Below, one piece after another: positions 15,391-25,209 of a stretch of 64,000 bases of DNA. Below the pieces are notes generated by a model that was not told where the DNA came from, did no database searches, and worked only from the letters and a program-made list of their open reading frames with translations. The stretch's first letter is position 1, and the number at the start of each line of letters is the position of its first letter. The position numbers and the translations under genes were made by a program. The DNA is from Nitrosomonas ureae (GTDB taxonomy: Bacteria; Pseudomonadota; Gammaproteobacteria; Burkholderiales; Nitrosomonadaceae), in the NCBI RefSeq assembly GCF_900206265.1, contig NZ_LT907782.1, positions 1,240,001-1,304,000 on the forward strand, in the 5' to 3' direction.

Positions 15391-15796
15391 ATGCACCTCC
15401 TCCATACAAACCTAGAGATTGCAAGCTTGAAATCACGTCTTACCCATAAAGCTTCCCAAGGCATTGTATCATGCGACTAAACGTGGCAAGGCATTCATAG
15501 CAACGATATAATCGTCTGCAATACGTGTCCCCGTCATCGGATACAGTCAATCGCCAGTTGAAGTATCGCACTGGAGGAATTATCGTACAATGAACAGCTG
15601 ACCAGGAAACAAGCAATAACTAGCTGTTACGGGTATATTGAAGCGGCCTATACCTTGTGAGTATTTTGGTATGGATATCACCTTGAGCCGGGCCGTAAGA
15701 CATTATAAAGCAGGTGGAAAAAGTTAACGAAGCCTCTAATACAAAGCAAATTCACATTTTGTGTGCAAATGATTTTGCACTTAGAAAAGAAAGAAC
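15391..15796. other. intergenic region with one palindrome
   Basis: No gene is supported. GTGCAAA (15763-15769) and TTTGCAC (15774-15780) form a perfect inverted repeat with a 4-nt loop, 17 bases before the GTG of the lipoprotein gene. It could be an operator or a small hairpin in its leader. Confidence 0.4.
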
Positions 15797-16438
15797 GTGA
15801 AAAAAACAATAATAATCATATCATTAATTTTACAATTCCCGCTTCTGGCTGGCTGTGTGCACGGTATTTTTCACTCACACCCCAAGGGTGCAGAAAAATC
15901 CACCTTCATTCGTGCTCTGGAAGAAAACACCTCGCAATGTAGGCAAAGTATCGATAAAACAACACTTCCTAACATTCGCGACAAGATTTTCTGGACATCC
16001 GGTCTCAGCGAACCCACCTTGGCTATGCAAACTGACACGAGTTATATTCAGGAAAAAGAAAAATCAGAAATCGCCAAGCTATACCAACTAGTCGATTTTT
16101 GTCAGAGTATCTATCGCAGAACCGTCACCTCATTCATTAATGATGAATACGGAGAGTATTTCAAAAATCACCTGCTTTCAAAACATCAGAATCTAAATGA
16201 TCTTAATGGCGGCATGATCACTTATGGCGCTTATAATCAAAAAGAAGTCGAACTAAGTAAACAATTGATTTCTGACTTACAATTGTTGAATGAAAAATAT
16301 CCCGCTCAGGTCAGACAACAGTCTACCCCATACAATCTAACCTACCCGAATCCCTTTACCACACAACGAGTAACTTCAAGATTAATGCAATTCCTCTTTC
16401 TCGATTTCATTTTGTATTTGCCGATGCTTATTTTATAA
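15797..16438 (+). CDS. predicted lipoprotein, unknown function
   Basis: A 213-residue protein beginning at a GTG. The signal sequence ends in lipobox LAGC (Cys20). The mature part is helical and polar. The last 17 residues are hydrophobic (MQFLFLDFILYLPMLIL), unusual for a lipoprotein, and could be a second membrane anchor or the trace of a frameshift. No family recognised. A palindrome lies in its leader. Confidence 0.5.
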   Translation: MKKTIIIISLILQFPLLAGCVHGIFHSHPKGAEKSTFIRALEENTSQCRQSIDKTTLPNIRDKIFWTSGLSEPTLAMQTDTSYIQEKEKSEIAKLYQLVDFCQSIYRRTVTSFINDEYGEYFKNHLLSKHQNLNDLNGGMITYGAYNQKEVELSKQLISDLQLLNEKYPAQVRQQSTPYNLTYPNPFTTQRVTSRLMQFLFLDFILYLPMLIL

Positions 16439-16710
16439 ATAAGCAATTGATTAAATATAATTAATGTTAAATGCAAGCAACAGCTTCATAAACTGCTTCT
16501 TAGTTGTAACGGTTCCTAAAATCAATCAGCAGGCTGACCAGCAACTCAACGATTTTCTCAAAACCACGGCAACGCTCGGGAACAAACAATCCATAGTACG
16601 ATAAGTTATCCCCAAACCAATATTCAAAGCCTTGCCTTGACAGCAGAGTCCATGTAGTCTTCTCAAGTTATTAATCGTCTTAAATCAGACAGCTACAACT
16701 AAAGGAAATC

Positions 16711-19062
16711 ATGAGTATTTTGCATAGATGGCATTTTTTCCGCTCCGGCGGTTTCGATCAAGTTCATTTAAACTCAAGCGCCGACTTAAAATCACTCGGC
16801 GAGCTCGACCCTAAACTCTGGGCGGCCCTGAGTTGCCCTACCGATCATTTGGAATTTGATGCTAAAACACTCGAATTCATAGATACCGATAAAGATGGCC
16901 ATATACGCGTACCGGAGATTATTGCAGCCGTGAATTGGACCACATCCCTGCTAAAGAATCCGGAAGATATGATCCGGGGATCAAATTCCCTGCCTTTGAA
17001 CGCTATCAATGATGACACGGCGGAAGGTGCTATTTTACTGGCCTCGGCAAAGGAAATATTGCTCAATATCGGCAAAGGCGAAGAGCCCGCAATCACCGTT
17101 GAAGATACGGCAGATTTAAACAAGATTTTTGCCAGCACAAAATATAATGGGGATGGCATTATTCCTTCGAGTACCGCGTCAGAATCCAATACTCAAACTG
17201 TCATTGAGGAAATCATTCTTTGTGTCGGAGCGGAGGAAGATCGATCGGGTTTGCCAGGCATCTCTGAAGAAAAAGTCAAACAATTTTATCTGGAAGCGAA
17301 CGCTTTTTCTGAATGGTGGCGGGAGGCTGAGAAAGATTCGATCAACATTCTGCTGCTTGGCGATGAAACAGGTGTTGCCCAAGCCGCATTCGAGCGCGTT
17401 AAGGTTAAAATCGATGATTACTTTACACGCAGCAAATTGGCCGAATTTGATCAGCGCGCCAGTGATCCGCTGAATCCCGCACTAACCGAGTATGAAGCGT
17501 TGACCAGCAAAAATCTATCCACGGATTCTGAAGAAGTCGCTGCTTTTCCTTTGGCAAAAGTCGAAGCCAAAAAACCGCTTCCACTCGAAAATGGAATTAA
17601 TCCTGCCTGGATCGAAGCGCTGGCTGAGTTTAAAAAGAAGGTTGTCACCCCACTGTTAGGCAATAAAGATAATCTAAGCCATGGAGATTGGCAGGAACTA
17701 TGCAACAAGTTTTCCGCTTATCAGGCATGGTTGAAAGCCAAACGCGGCACTGCTGTTGAACCTTTAGGAATCAAACGTGTTCGCGCCATTCTGACAGGTG
17801 GATATCATGACAAAATCATGCAACTGATTCAGAACGACAAATCCCACTCCGGCACTGCGGATGCCATCAATTCGGTGGAAAAGTTAATTCGCTTTCATTG
17901 CCATCTTTTTCAACTATTGGATAATTTTGTATCTTTTCACGATTTTTATACGGCTCAGAACAAGGCCATTTTTCAGGCGGGATCGCTCTATCTGGATGGC
18001 CGTAGCTGCGATTTTTGCTTGCACGTTACTGACATCAACAAGCACAGCAGCATGGCAAATTTAAGCGGAACCTATCTGGCCTATTGCGAATGCCAACGAC
18101 GAGGCGATGATAGTAAAAAAATGAATATCGCCGCAGCGTTTACGAACGGCGATGCCGACAATCTGATGGTAGGACGAAATGGCATTTTTTATGACCGCAA
18201 AGGCCAAGATTGGGATGCAACGATTGTAAAAATTATCGAACACCCTATCAGCGTTCGCCAAGCTTTTTGGTATCCGTATAAACGGATTGGCAAAATGATT
18301 GGTGAACAGATCGAGAAAATGGTCAGTGCCCGGGAAAAAGCAGTGCAAGACCAGGCTGTTTCCGGCATAACCAGCACCGCACAAACAACAGAGGCAGGTA
18401 AAGCCCCTCCCGCTCCATTTGATGTCGGCAAATTTGCCGGTATTTTTGCGGCAATTGGACTGGCCATCGGAGCGATTGGTACTGCGATTGCATCCGTCGT
18501 TACGGGATTCATCAGTTTAGTCTGGTGGCAAATGCCCTTGGCAATCCTTGGTCTGATTCTGTTGATCTCAGGCCCCTCGGTTATCCTTGCGTTTCTCAAG
18601 CTACGTAAACGCAATCTGGCCCCCCTCCTGGATGGCAATGGCTGGGCGGTAAATACGCGCGCCATCATCAATATTCCCTTTGGTGCTTCACTGACAAAAA
18701 TGGCCAGCTTGCCGCCCGGTGCCCAGAGATCATTGGTTGATCCTTATGCCGAAAAAGAACGCCCATGGAAACTCTATTTGTTTATCATACTGCTGCTAAG
18801 CAGCATCCTATTATACCTTTGGACGAGTGATCACCTTACCCAAGGCTCTGGCGAAGAAACACAGAAACAACTCTCGGATAAGAAGAGTGGAGTCACCGCT
18901 GAGGACAAAGCAAAACTTGATAATCCCGCATCAGAAAATAAAATTCCTGACACATCCCAATCCGTGAACAGTTTACAATCCGATACCAAAGTTTCTACAG
19001 ACAAGCAATCCGGATCGTCATCAGCAACAATTGTTCCCATACCCAAGCCAACAGGTCATTAA
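16711..19062 (+). CDS. large membrane protein with an EF-hand
   Basis: A 783-residue protein. Residues 58-69 (DTDKDGHIRVPE) are a canonical 12-residue EF-hand calcium loop; a degenerate second one may lie near 146-157 (KYNGDGIIPSS). A long soluble helical region follows. Two transmembrane segments lie at about 572-635 (Gly/Ala-rich, then PLAILGLILLISGPSVILAF), a third at about 689-706 (WKLYLFIILLLSSILLYLW), and a Ser/Lys-rich tail ends the protein. The ribosome binding site is AAAGGAAATC. Such proteins are found in several proteobacteria without a known role. It is followed 211 bases later by another large membrane protein on the same strand, perhaps a partner. Confidence 0.7.
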   Translation: MSILHRWHFFRSGGFDQVHLNSSADLKSLGELDPKLWAALSCPTDHLEFDAKTLEFIDTDKDGHIRVPEIIAAVNWTTSLLKNPEDMIRGSNSLPLNAINDDTAEGAILLASAKEILLNIGKGEEPAITVEDTADLNKIFASTKYNGDGIIPSSTASESNTQTVIEEIILCVGAEEDRSGLPGISEEKVKQFYLEANAFSEWWREAEKDSINILLLGDETGVAQAAFERVKVKIDDYFTRSKLAEFDQRASDPLNPALTEYEALTSKNLSTDSEEVAAFPLAKVEAKKPLPLENGINPAWIEALAEFKKKVVTPLLGNKDNLSHGDWQELCNKFSAYQAWLKAKRGTAVEPLGIKRVRAILTGGYHDKIMQLIQNDKSHSGTADAINSVEKLIRFHCHLFQLLDNFVSFHDFYTAQNKAIFQAGSLYLDGRSCDFCLHVTDINKHSSMANLSGTYLAYCECQRRGDDSKKMNIAAAFTNGDADNLMVGRNGIFYDRKGQDWDATIVKIIEHPISVRQAFWYPYKRIGKMIGEQIEKMVSAREKAVQDQAVSGITSTAQTTEAGKAPPAPFDVGKFAGIFAAIGLAIGAIGTAIASVVTGFISLVWWQMPLAILGLILLISGPSVILAFLKLRKRNLAPLLDGNGWAVNTRAIINIPFGASLTKMASLPPGAQRSLVDPYAEKERPWKLYLFIILLLSSILLYLWTSDHLTQGSGEETQKQLSDKKSGVTAEDKAKLDNPASENKIPDTSQSVNSLQSDTKVSTDKQSGSSSATIVPIPKPTGH

Positions 19063-19273
19063 GAAACTGATTGATATTGTTTTAAACAACGAACCAAGAT
19101 TGATGCAATCCTTGCCCAGGGAACTTGAAGAATTGTATCAATCTGACTAACTATCAATATCTTGACAGCCACTCGCCAATAAAGTCTACTATCAGCAACC
19201 TATCAGGCTTTGCATCCTAACTTGCAACAGTAAAACTCATCTCCGGCAGATTAATCAGGAAGGAATCATTGCG

Positions 19274-21142
19274 GTGTTTTCAGCGTTTAAAAATTTCAGT
19301 TTTATAACAGCGCTTGGCTATCTGGCATTTTCCGCAAGCTGGCTCGCATTTGCTTATTTCTTAGGGCGATTGATTCCGGATCAACAATTATGGTTTGCTT
19401 TGCTGGTAACACTCTTATTTGCCTTACCAATTTACTCTGCTGCTATTTATGCAGTAACCATACAAAGAATTTATCTTTCCAGTCAATTCAAGAAACTCGG
19501 TATTTTGCATTGGTTATTCACCCGGCGGATTTTGGCGTATGTCGCGTGGTTGCTGTGGTCGGTCATTTTTGCGTTTTTATTGCTGTTTTATCTCGGTGCG
19601 GCTGAGAAGCAGGAATGGATCGCATTTTTTGCAGCAATCCCCGTATTCGCAGCCATTTATGCTGTCTTTTCCCCTTTGGCCGCACGTGAATACAAACCCT
19701 ACATTGCCGTGCACAAATCGTTATCCTGGTCACGCTGGGCAACGGCGCTGGTTATGGCAATATTTTTTGTGATTTTCATCAACCACAGTGATGTTAATCG
19801 CCAATATTCATCACTGGCTGAAGCAGTTATGACGGAAAGCAAGTATTTGGATGGAACAACAAACAGTGTTCTGATTCTTGAAACCAATCGGTTACTGGGT
19901 TTTATCGAAGGCATAAAGCGCTATGCACTCAGTAGCTTGCACTCATTCAGCAACGTGTTTTATTTAGGCGTGGTTTTTCTGGGCAGCTTGGTATTTTTCT
20001 TCAATGTAGCCTTGGGCATTTCCAGTTTTATGGTTCCGCTATCCGAATACCGCCGCGTATTTGCCCCGATACAGGATAGCGATGATCCGCCTGCGGTCTC
20101 CCCATGGGCTTGGGGTATCACATCCGCGTTAGCCACCTTTTTCGTTTTCTTCATTTATGTACCGTCTACTGTCTACGTCGATGCCTGGATGCGTTCCAAT
20201 CCGGAAACTGTCGACGAAATTCGCGCTTCTCAGCAAATTGTCATTCAGACGGTGGAAAAAATTGGAGATGATTACTACCAGCCCGGAACTGCGGAACAAA
20301 TCGAACAGGCTTATCTCGAAAGCCTGCACAAATTGGAAACTTCGATCGATCAATTGCGTAAAACCACCGAACTAGGATTTAATCAAATGATTGATAATGT
20401 GGATGATTATCTCGATTGGTATTATAGCTTGCCCGGCGAATATGAGCGTATTATCGCGCTTGCTACCGGCGTATTGGAAAACTGGATGGCGGAAAAACTG
20501 CAGAATTATCTGATGCAAGGCAATGCATTCGGTCCGGTACAGCAATCCATTGAAAGCCTGTTACAAAATAATCAGCAACTTCGCGCTGAACATTTGCAGA
20601 AAGTTGAGCGCATACTCAATGAAAATCGCGTTGATCTCATCGATAGCTCGCAACTTGAGATTGTCCGGCAAGCTTCGTTAAGCGCGCTGAAAGAACCTCC
20701 TACGCACAGTGTAATTGTCAATCTGGAAAACCGTATGCTGATTTCCGGCGGGATAGGTACCGCCGGTGCAATCACCGGTGCGATTGCCGGCAAGATCACA
20801 GCGAAAGTAGCCGGAAAAGGTATCATCAAGCTGGGAGCACAAGCGCTGATCAAAGTGACCGCCGGCAAAGCAGTTAGCGCTTTAGGCGGAGCGGCAGCGG
20901 GTGCTGCAACCGGCATGGCGTTAGGTTCATTCATTCCCGGTATTGGAACGGCCATCGGGGCAGCCATTGGTGGTATCATTGGCGGCATTACCATTGGATT
21001 AACAATCGAGAAATTACTCTTGATGCTTGAAGAAGCATTCTCGCGTGAAGAGTTTAAGCATCAAATCCTTGAGGCCATCGAGGAAGAACGTATCGAATTT
21101 GAGAAATTTTTAAATACTCCAATTTTACTGGACAAGCCCTGA
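19274..21142 (+). CDS. large polytopic membrane protein, unknown function
   Basis: A 622-residue protein starting at a GTG behind AGGAAGGA. About six transmembrane helices lie in the first 300 residues (for example LGYLAFSASWLAFAYFL, WFALLVTLLFALPIYSAAI, WATALVMAIFFVIFI). A long acidic helical region follows at about 310-490. A Gly/Ala-rich hydrophobic segment lies at about 495-575 (GGAAAGAATGMALGSFIPG, GAAIGGIIGGITIG), resembling glycine-zipper membrane hairpins, and the C-terminal tail is acidic. It follows the EF-hand protein on the same strand; joint function is inference. Confidence 0.65.
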   Translation: MFSAFKNFSFITALGYLAFSASWLAFAYFLGRLIPDQQLWFALLVTLLFALPIYSAAIYAVTIQRIYLSSQFKKLGILHWLFTRRILAYVAWLLWSVIFAFLLLFYLGAAEKQEWIAFFAAIPVFAAIYAVFSPLAAREYKPYIAVHKSLSWSRWATALVMAIFFVIFINHSDVNRQYSSLAEAVMTESKYLDGTTNSVLILETNRLLGFIEGIKRYALSSLHSFSNVFYLGVVFLGSLVFFFNVALGISSFMVPLSEYRRVFAPIQDSDDPPAVSPWAWGITSALATFFVFFIYVPSTVYVDAWMRSNPETVDEIRASQQIVIQTVEKIGDDYYQPGTAEQIEQAYLESLHKLETSIDQLRKTTELGFNQMIDNVDDYLDWYYSLPGEYERIIALATGVLENWMAEKLQNYLMQGNAFGPVQQSIESLLQNNQQLRAEHLQKVERILNENRVDLIDSSQLEIVRQASLSALKEPPTHSVIVNLENRMLISGGIGTAGAITGAIAGKITAKVAGKGIIKLGAQALIKVTAGKAVSALGGAAAGAATGMALGSFIPGIGTAIGAAIGGIIGGITIGLTIEKLLLMLEEAFSREEFKHQILEAIEEERIEFEKFLNTPILLDKP

Positions 21143-21232
21143 TGACATAGCCGGGAATTGAGAGACATCCATAAGTTTTCCTGAAACTCGATTGGCACGC
21201 CCTTACTGAACTACCTTAACTTTAAAATTTGA

Positions 21233-22951
21233 ATGGAACATGACATTACACTGATCACCACGATCGCAGCAGGTTTTGGTTTGGCATTGATTTTCGGTTT
21301 TATCGCTGAAAAGCTGAAAACCCCCGCATTGGTTGGCTATCTATTGGCCGGAATTGCAATCAGTCCCGCCACACCGGGATTTGTCGCGGATATCGACATT
21401 GCCTCGCAATTATCGGAAATCGGCGTGATGCTGTTGATGTTTGGGGTCGGATTACACTTCTCCTTGAATGATCTGTTAGCGGTCAAGCGTATCGCCGTAC
21501 CGGGCGCAATCGTGCAAATGACAGTTGCAACTTTACTGGGTATGGCCCTGGCTGATTGGTGGGGGTGGGATTTTGGTGCAGGGCTGGTGCTGGGTTTATC
21601 GTTATCCTGCGCCAGCACGGTCGTGCTCCTTAAAGCAGTTGAATCGCGGGGATTACTGGACACCATGACCGGCCGAATTGCGGTTGGCTGGTTGATTGTT
21701 GAAGATCTGGTTACAGTTCTGATTCTAGTGCTGCTGCCATCATTTGCCACCATGTTGGGCGGATCAAATAGCGCTGAGGCGACAACGGAACCCCTGTGGC
21801 AAACAATTGGAATCACTTTACTGTTAGTTTCGACCTTTATTGCAATCATGCTTATTGTCGGGTTGCGTGTATTGCCGTGGTTACTATGGCAGGTTGCCCG
21901 CACCGGCTCACGCGAACTGTTCACGCTGGCTGTAGTTGCCGCTGCCATTTGTATCGCCTATGGCGCTGCGGCATTATTTAATGTGTCGTTTGCATTGGGC
22001 GCTTTCTTTGCCGGCATGGTAATGCGTGAATCAAAATTCAGTCATCGCGCTGCGGAAGAATCCCTGCCGCTTCGTGATGCTTTCGCAGTGTTGTTTTTTG
22101 TTTCCGTAGGCATGTTATTCGATCCTGCCGTATTGATCGATGAGCCTATGCATGTTTTAGCGGTGGTCGCGATTATTATTGTGGGAAAATCGATAGCAGC
22201 TATGGTGCTGGTTCTGATTCTGCGTTATCCGTTAAATACTGCATTGACAGTGGCGGCCAGCCTTGGACAAATCGGCGAATTCTCGTTTATTCTGGCCGGT
22301 TTGGGGCTAACACTTGAATTGATGCCCGCGGAAGGGATGAGTCTGGTACTTGCGGGCGCGTTGATTTCTATTGCCTTTAATCCGATTGCATTTGCCGTTA
22401 TTGCGCCTATCCGAAATTTGATCCTGAAGCATTCTGCCGTGGCTCGCAAATATGAAAGCCGGGATGATCCATATGCTGAGCTCCCGATGAGTACCGAACG
22501 CAAATATCTGCACGGTCAGGTTGTACTCGTCGGTTATGGTCACGTCGGCGAACGTATTGCACAGGCGCTTAAGGAACAGGATATTCCGTTTGTTGTTGCT
22601 GAGCAAAATCGTGAACTGGTACAGGATTTGCGGAAACAGAATATTAATGCGGTATCGGGAGATGCGACAGAACCCTCGGTATTAATCCAGGCGCATATCA
22701 CCGACGCGGCAATGTTAGTCATTGCAATCCCCGATCCGTTAAATGTTCGTCAGATGATTGATACCGCACGTACCTTAAATCCTGAAATCGAGATTGTATT
22801 ACGCACCCGCAATGAAGATGAAACGGTATTACTGCGCCAGGATAAGGTAGGCACCGTATTTTTCAGTGAAGAGGAGCTTGCTAAAAGCATGACTCATCAT
22901 ATATTGCAACGCTTTGATACAGATTTAGAGAATGGCACAGTAAAGTACTAA
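21233..22951 (+). CDS. ybaL: YbaL-type cation:proton antiporter (CPA2)
   Basis: A 572-residue protein with a CPA2 membrane domain of about 12-13 helices (residues 1-400). PALVGYLLAGIAISP, SEIGVMLLMFGVGLHFS and LGQIGEFSFILAGLG are signature stretches. A TrkA-N/RCK Rossmann domain follows (about 425-540), with VVLVGYGHVGERIAQAL as the nucleotide-binding loop. Relatives (YbaL, KefB/C) exchange K+ or Na+ for protons under control of nucleotides bound to the C-terminal domain. The length and order of domains match YbaL. Confidence 0.88.
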   Translation: MEHDITLITTIAAGFGLALIFGFIAEKLKTPALVGYLLAGIAISPATPGFVADIDIASQLSEIGVMLLMFGVGLHFSLNDLLAVKRIAVPGAIVQMTVATLLGMALADWWGWDFGAGLVLGLSLSCASTVVLLKAVESRGLLDTMTGRIAVGWLIVEDLVTVLILVLLPSFATMLGGSNSAEATTEPLWQTIGITLLLVSTFIAIMLIVGLRVLPWLLWQVARTGSRELFTLAVVAAAICIAYGAAALFNVSFALGAFFAGMVMRESKFSHRAAEESLPLRDAFAVLFFVSVGMLFDPAVLIDEPMHVLAVVAIIIVGKSIAAMVLVLILRYPLNTALTVAASLGQIGEFSFILAGLGLTLELMPAEGMSLVLAGALISIAFNPIAFAVIAPIRNLILKHSAVARKYESRDDPYAELPMSTERKYLHGQVVLVGYGHVGERIAQALKEQDIPFVVAEQNRELVQDLRKQNINAVSGDATEPSVLIQAHITDAAMLVIAIPDPLNVRQMIDTARTLNPEIEIVLRTRNEDETVLLRQDKVGTVFFSEEELAKSMTHHILQRFDTDLENGTVKY

Positions 22952-22991
22952 GTGAAAATTTTTGCGCACCCACAATAATGAGATCACTGCA

Positions 22992-23294
22992 ATGTTAGAA
23001 CAACTATATATCGGTATTAATCAAGATGAAAATGAAGGGCTTACCCATCTAGGACGCATTGTACGTGATGCCTGGGTGTTCGGCATTCTGCCCGACTCCG
23101 AGACCTGCGCAGGCTGGACTAGCGCACAAATGCAATCTCTGTATGAAAAAGTCTACGCTGCTTGGGAGCCCTATGCACACCTGCCAAGCCGTTTACCGGA
23201 TGAATTACGTGAACGGCATGCACAACTGTATGCGCAAGCCATTGCAAGGGCGAAAGAGAAGGGCTGGGATACCGAACTGGATGACGATGATTAG
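22992..23294 (+). CDS. small hypothetical protein
   Basis: A 100-residue soluble acidic protein from the ATG at 22992; a TTG 10 codons upstream is the alternative start. Helical, with many Glu/Ala/Trp residues and an Asp-rich tip (ELDDDD). It lies 40 bases after the antiporter gene and overlaps the convergent gene on the minus strand by 4 bases at their ends. No family recognised. Confidence 0.6.
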   Translation: MLEQLYIGINQDENEGLTHLGRIVRDAWVFGILPDSETCAGWTSAQMQSLYEKVYAAWEPYAHLPSRLPDELRERHAQLYAQAIARAKEKGWDTELDDDD

Positions 23295-23695
23295 CGTTTT
23301 ACCGGAAAATGAAGAATCCGTGCCGCACCGTCCAACCTGGATTTGTTAATTAAGGCCTGTAATGCAAAGGGTAATTCTCTTTGCAATCGGATCATGATTT
23401 CCGCCATGTTCTCACGGTAATAAACTGCATCGTAAGTAACTGGCTGATTCAATGCATCACGATCTTGCCGCTGGAAATTGCACCAGGCGATATCAATCCA
23501 GCATTTGCGCTCCCCGTCAATAAACACAAATTCATTGCGATCGACAATGGCCATATATTGCATGGCACGGATAGGAACAAACAAATGCTGACTCGGACAG
23601 CGCTTTAATAAGGTAATGGCCAGATTATATGTATCTGCAGGTAAGTGACGAGTCTCTCGATAGATCTCCGGATCACGATAACAGGTAATCTCCAT
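23291..23695 (-). CDS. hypothetical protein
   Basis: A 134-residue soluble protein from the ATG at 23695, which follows GGAGC; the longer frame to 23776 lacks such a site. Segments HLFVPIRAMQYMAIVDRNEFVFIDGE and CWIDIAWCNFQ suggest a beta-rich fold. No family recognised. It is convergent with the gene at 22992. Confidence 0.6.
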   Translation of the reverse strand: MEITCYRDPEIYRETRHLPADTYNLAITLLKRCPSQHLFVPIRAMQYMAIVDRNEFVFIDGERKCWIDIAWCNFQRQDRDALNQPVTYDAVYYRENMAEIMIRLQRELPFALQALINKSRLDGAARILHFPVKR

Positions 23696-23909
23696 AATTG
23701 CTCCAATTAAGTATTTTAGATTGTTGCTACAACCCTTGATGCTTCCGCCTACTCGGTTGAGAAGCAAAATATCCATACTTGTGTTACCTTACCGCCGATA
23801 ATCCGGGAACTCAAGATAATCAGCAATAATTTTTATTCACTCGCTAAACCAGGAAGTCAATTTTGTTGAGCCGACGAACAATCCCTATTGTTTCCCAGAA
23901 CACCATGCT

Positions 23910-25187
23910 ATGTCACCACCCAAGCTTTTAAACCATTTCATTTCACGCCTGGGCCCTGGATTACTCTATGCGGGCGCAGCTGTGGGGGTTTCTCATCTGG
24001 TTCAATCCACTCAAGCCGGCGGCATGTTTGGATTGGAATTAATTATTGCGATTATTATTATTCATTTAATCAAATACCCTTTCTTCGAATTCGGTCCGCG
24101 CTATACCGCAGCAACGGGGCAGCATATCTTGCACGGATATTTAAAACTGGGGAAATGGGCCATATGGCTTTATCTACTCTTATCGATATCGACCATGTTC
24201 ATCGTTCAAGCCGCCATTACTGTAGTAACGGCTGGTTTAATAAAGAGTATTTTTGGTCTGGAGGGATTTGGTGGGCATGATCCGAAAATAATTGAATTTA
24301 TTATCGGCAGTATATTACTGCTGTTTGCTTTGATTCTACTGGTCAGTGGTCACTATAAGCTTCTGGATAAACTGATGAAAATAACTATCCTGGTGCTCAC
24401 AATCACTTCGGTTGCTGCTGTGATCATGCTGTTGTTTGACAACCCCGGACATCACAAATCCGCCACTATATTTTTCTCATTTTCTGATACGGCGCATTTA
24501 ATCTTTTTGGCTACTTTTCTCGGCTGGATGCCCGCACCTCTCGACCTTGCCGTATGGCATTCCATTTGGGCTAAAAGCAAAAATGAGAGTAGCGGTAAGT
24601 TAACCAGCATGCAAGATGCCCTGTTCGACTTTAGAGTGGGTTATATTGGAACCGCTTTTCTGGCGATCTGCTTTCTATTATTGGGTGCGCTGGTGATGTA
24701 TGGCAGTAACGTTCCTTTTGCGGCCGGAGGCGCTGCCTTTGCAGGACAATTGCTGGATATGTACAAACAGGCATTAGGCGAGTGGGCTTATCCCATTGTT
24801 GCCATCGCCGCACTGGCGACCATGTTCAGCACGACTTTGACCGTACTCGATGCTTTTCCACGCTCAATCAGCGCCTCCCTGGAATTATTATTCCCGCAAA
24901 AATCACTGCTGAATAATGAAAAAACCTATTTGGTCTGGCTATTGATCATTATTACAGGAACATTATTTATCCTCTTCTTTTATCTTACCTCGATGCGTGA
25001 AATGGTTAAAATCGCCACTGTCGTCTCTTTCGTTGCAGCCCCGCTTCTCGCCGTACTAAATATGCAAGCCGTATTTAGTAAAAATATGCCTGATCAGTAT
25101 CGTCCGGGAAAACTGATGTGGATTTGGTGCTGGTCGGGGGTTGTCGCTTTGTCCGGATGCTCGATCACCTATTTGTTATTACTTTAA
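23910..25187 (+). CDS. divergent NRAMP-family metal transporter
   Basis: A 425-residue protein with about 11 transmembrane helices and NRAMP-like layout, starting RLGPGLLYAGAAVGVSHLVQSTQAGG. In canonical NRAMP proteins helix 1 carries DPGN and helix 6 carries MPH, which bind Mn/Fe. Here the first reads GVSH and the second MPAP, so the transition-metal site is altered. Proteins like this form an NRAMP-related branch whose substrate may be Mg or another ion, and some act without proton coupling. The gene lies 20 bases before an ABC exporter and may share its transcript. Confidence 0.75.
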   Translation: MSPPKLLNHFISRLGPGLLYAGAAVGVSHLVQSTQAGGMFGLELIIAIIIIHLIKYPFFEFGPRYTAATGQHILHGYLKLGKWAIWLYLLLSISTMFIVQAAITVVTAGLIKSIFGLEGFGGHDPKIIEFIIGSILLLFALILLVSGHYKLLDKLMKITILVLTITSVAAVIMLLFDNPGHHKSATIFFSFSDTAHLIFLATFLGWMPAPLDLAVWHSIWAKSKNESSGKLTSMQDALFDFRVGYIGTAFLAICFLLLGALVMYGSNVPFAAGGAAFAGQLLDMYKQALGEWAYPIVAIAALATMFSTTLTVLDAFPRSISASLELLFPQKSLLNNEKTYLVWLLIIITGTLFILFFYLTSMREMVKIATVVSFVAAPLLAVLNMQAVFSKNMPDQYRPGKLMWIWCWSGVVALSGCSITYLLLL

Positions 25188-25209
25188 TTTGCCTGCGAAA
25201 TAATATTTG

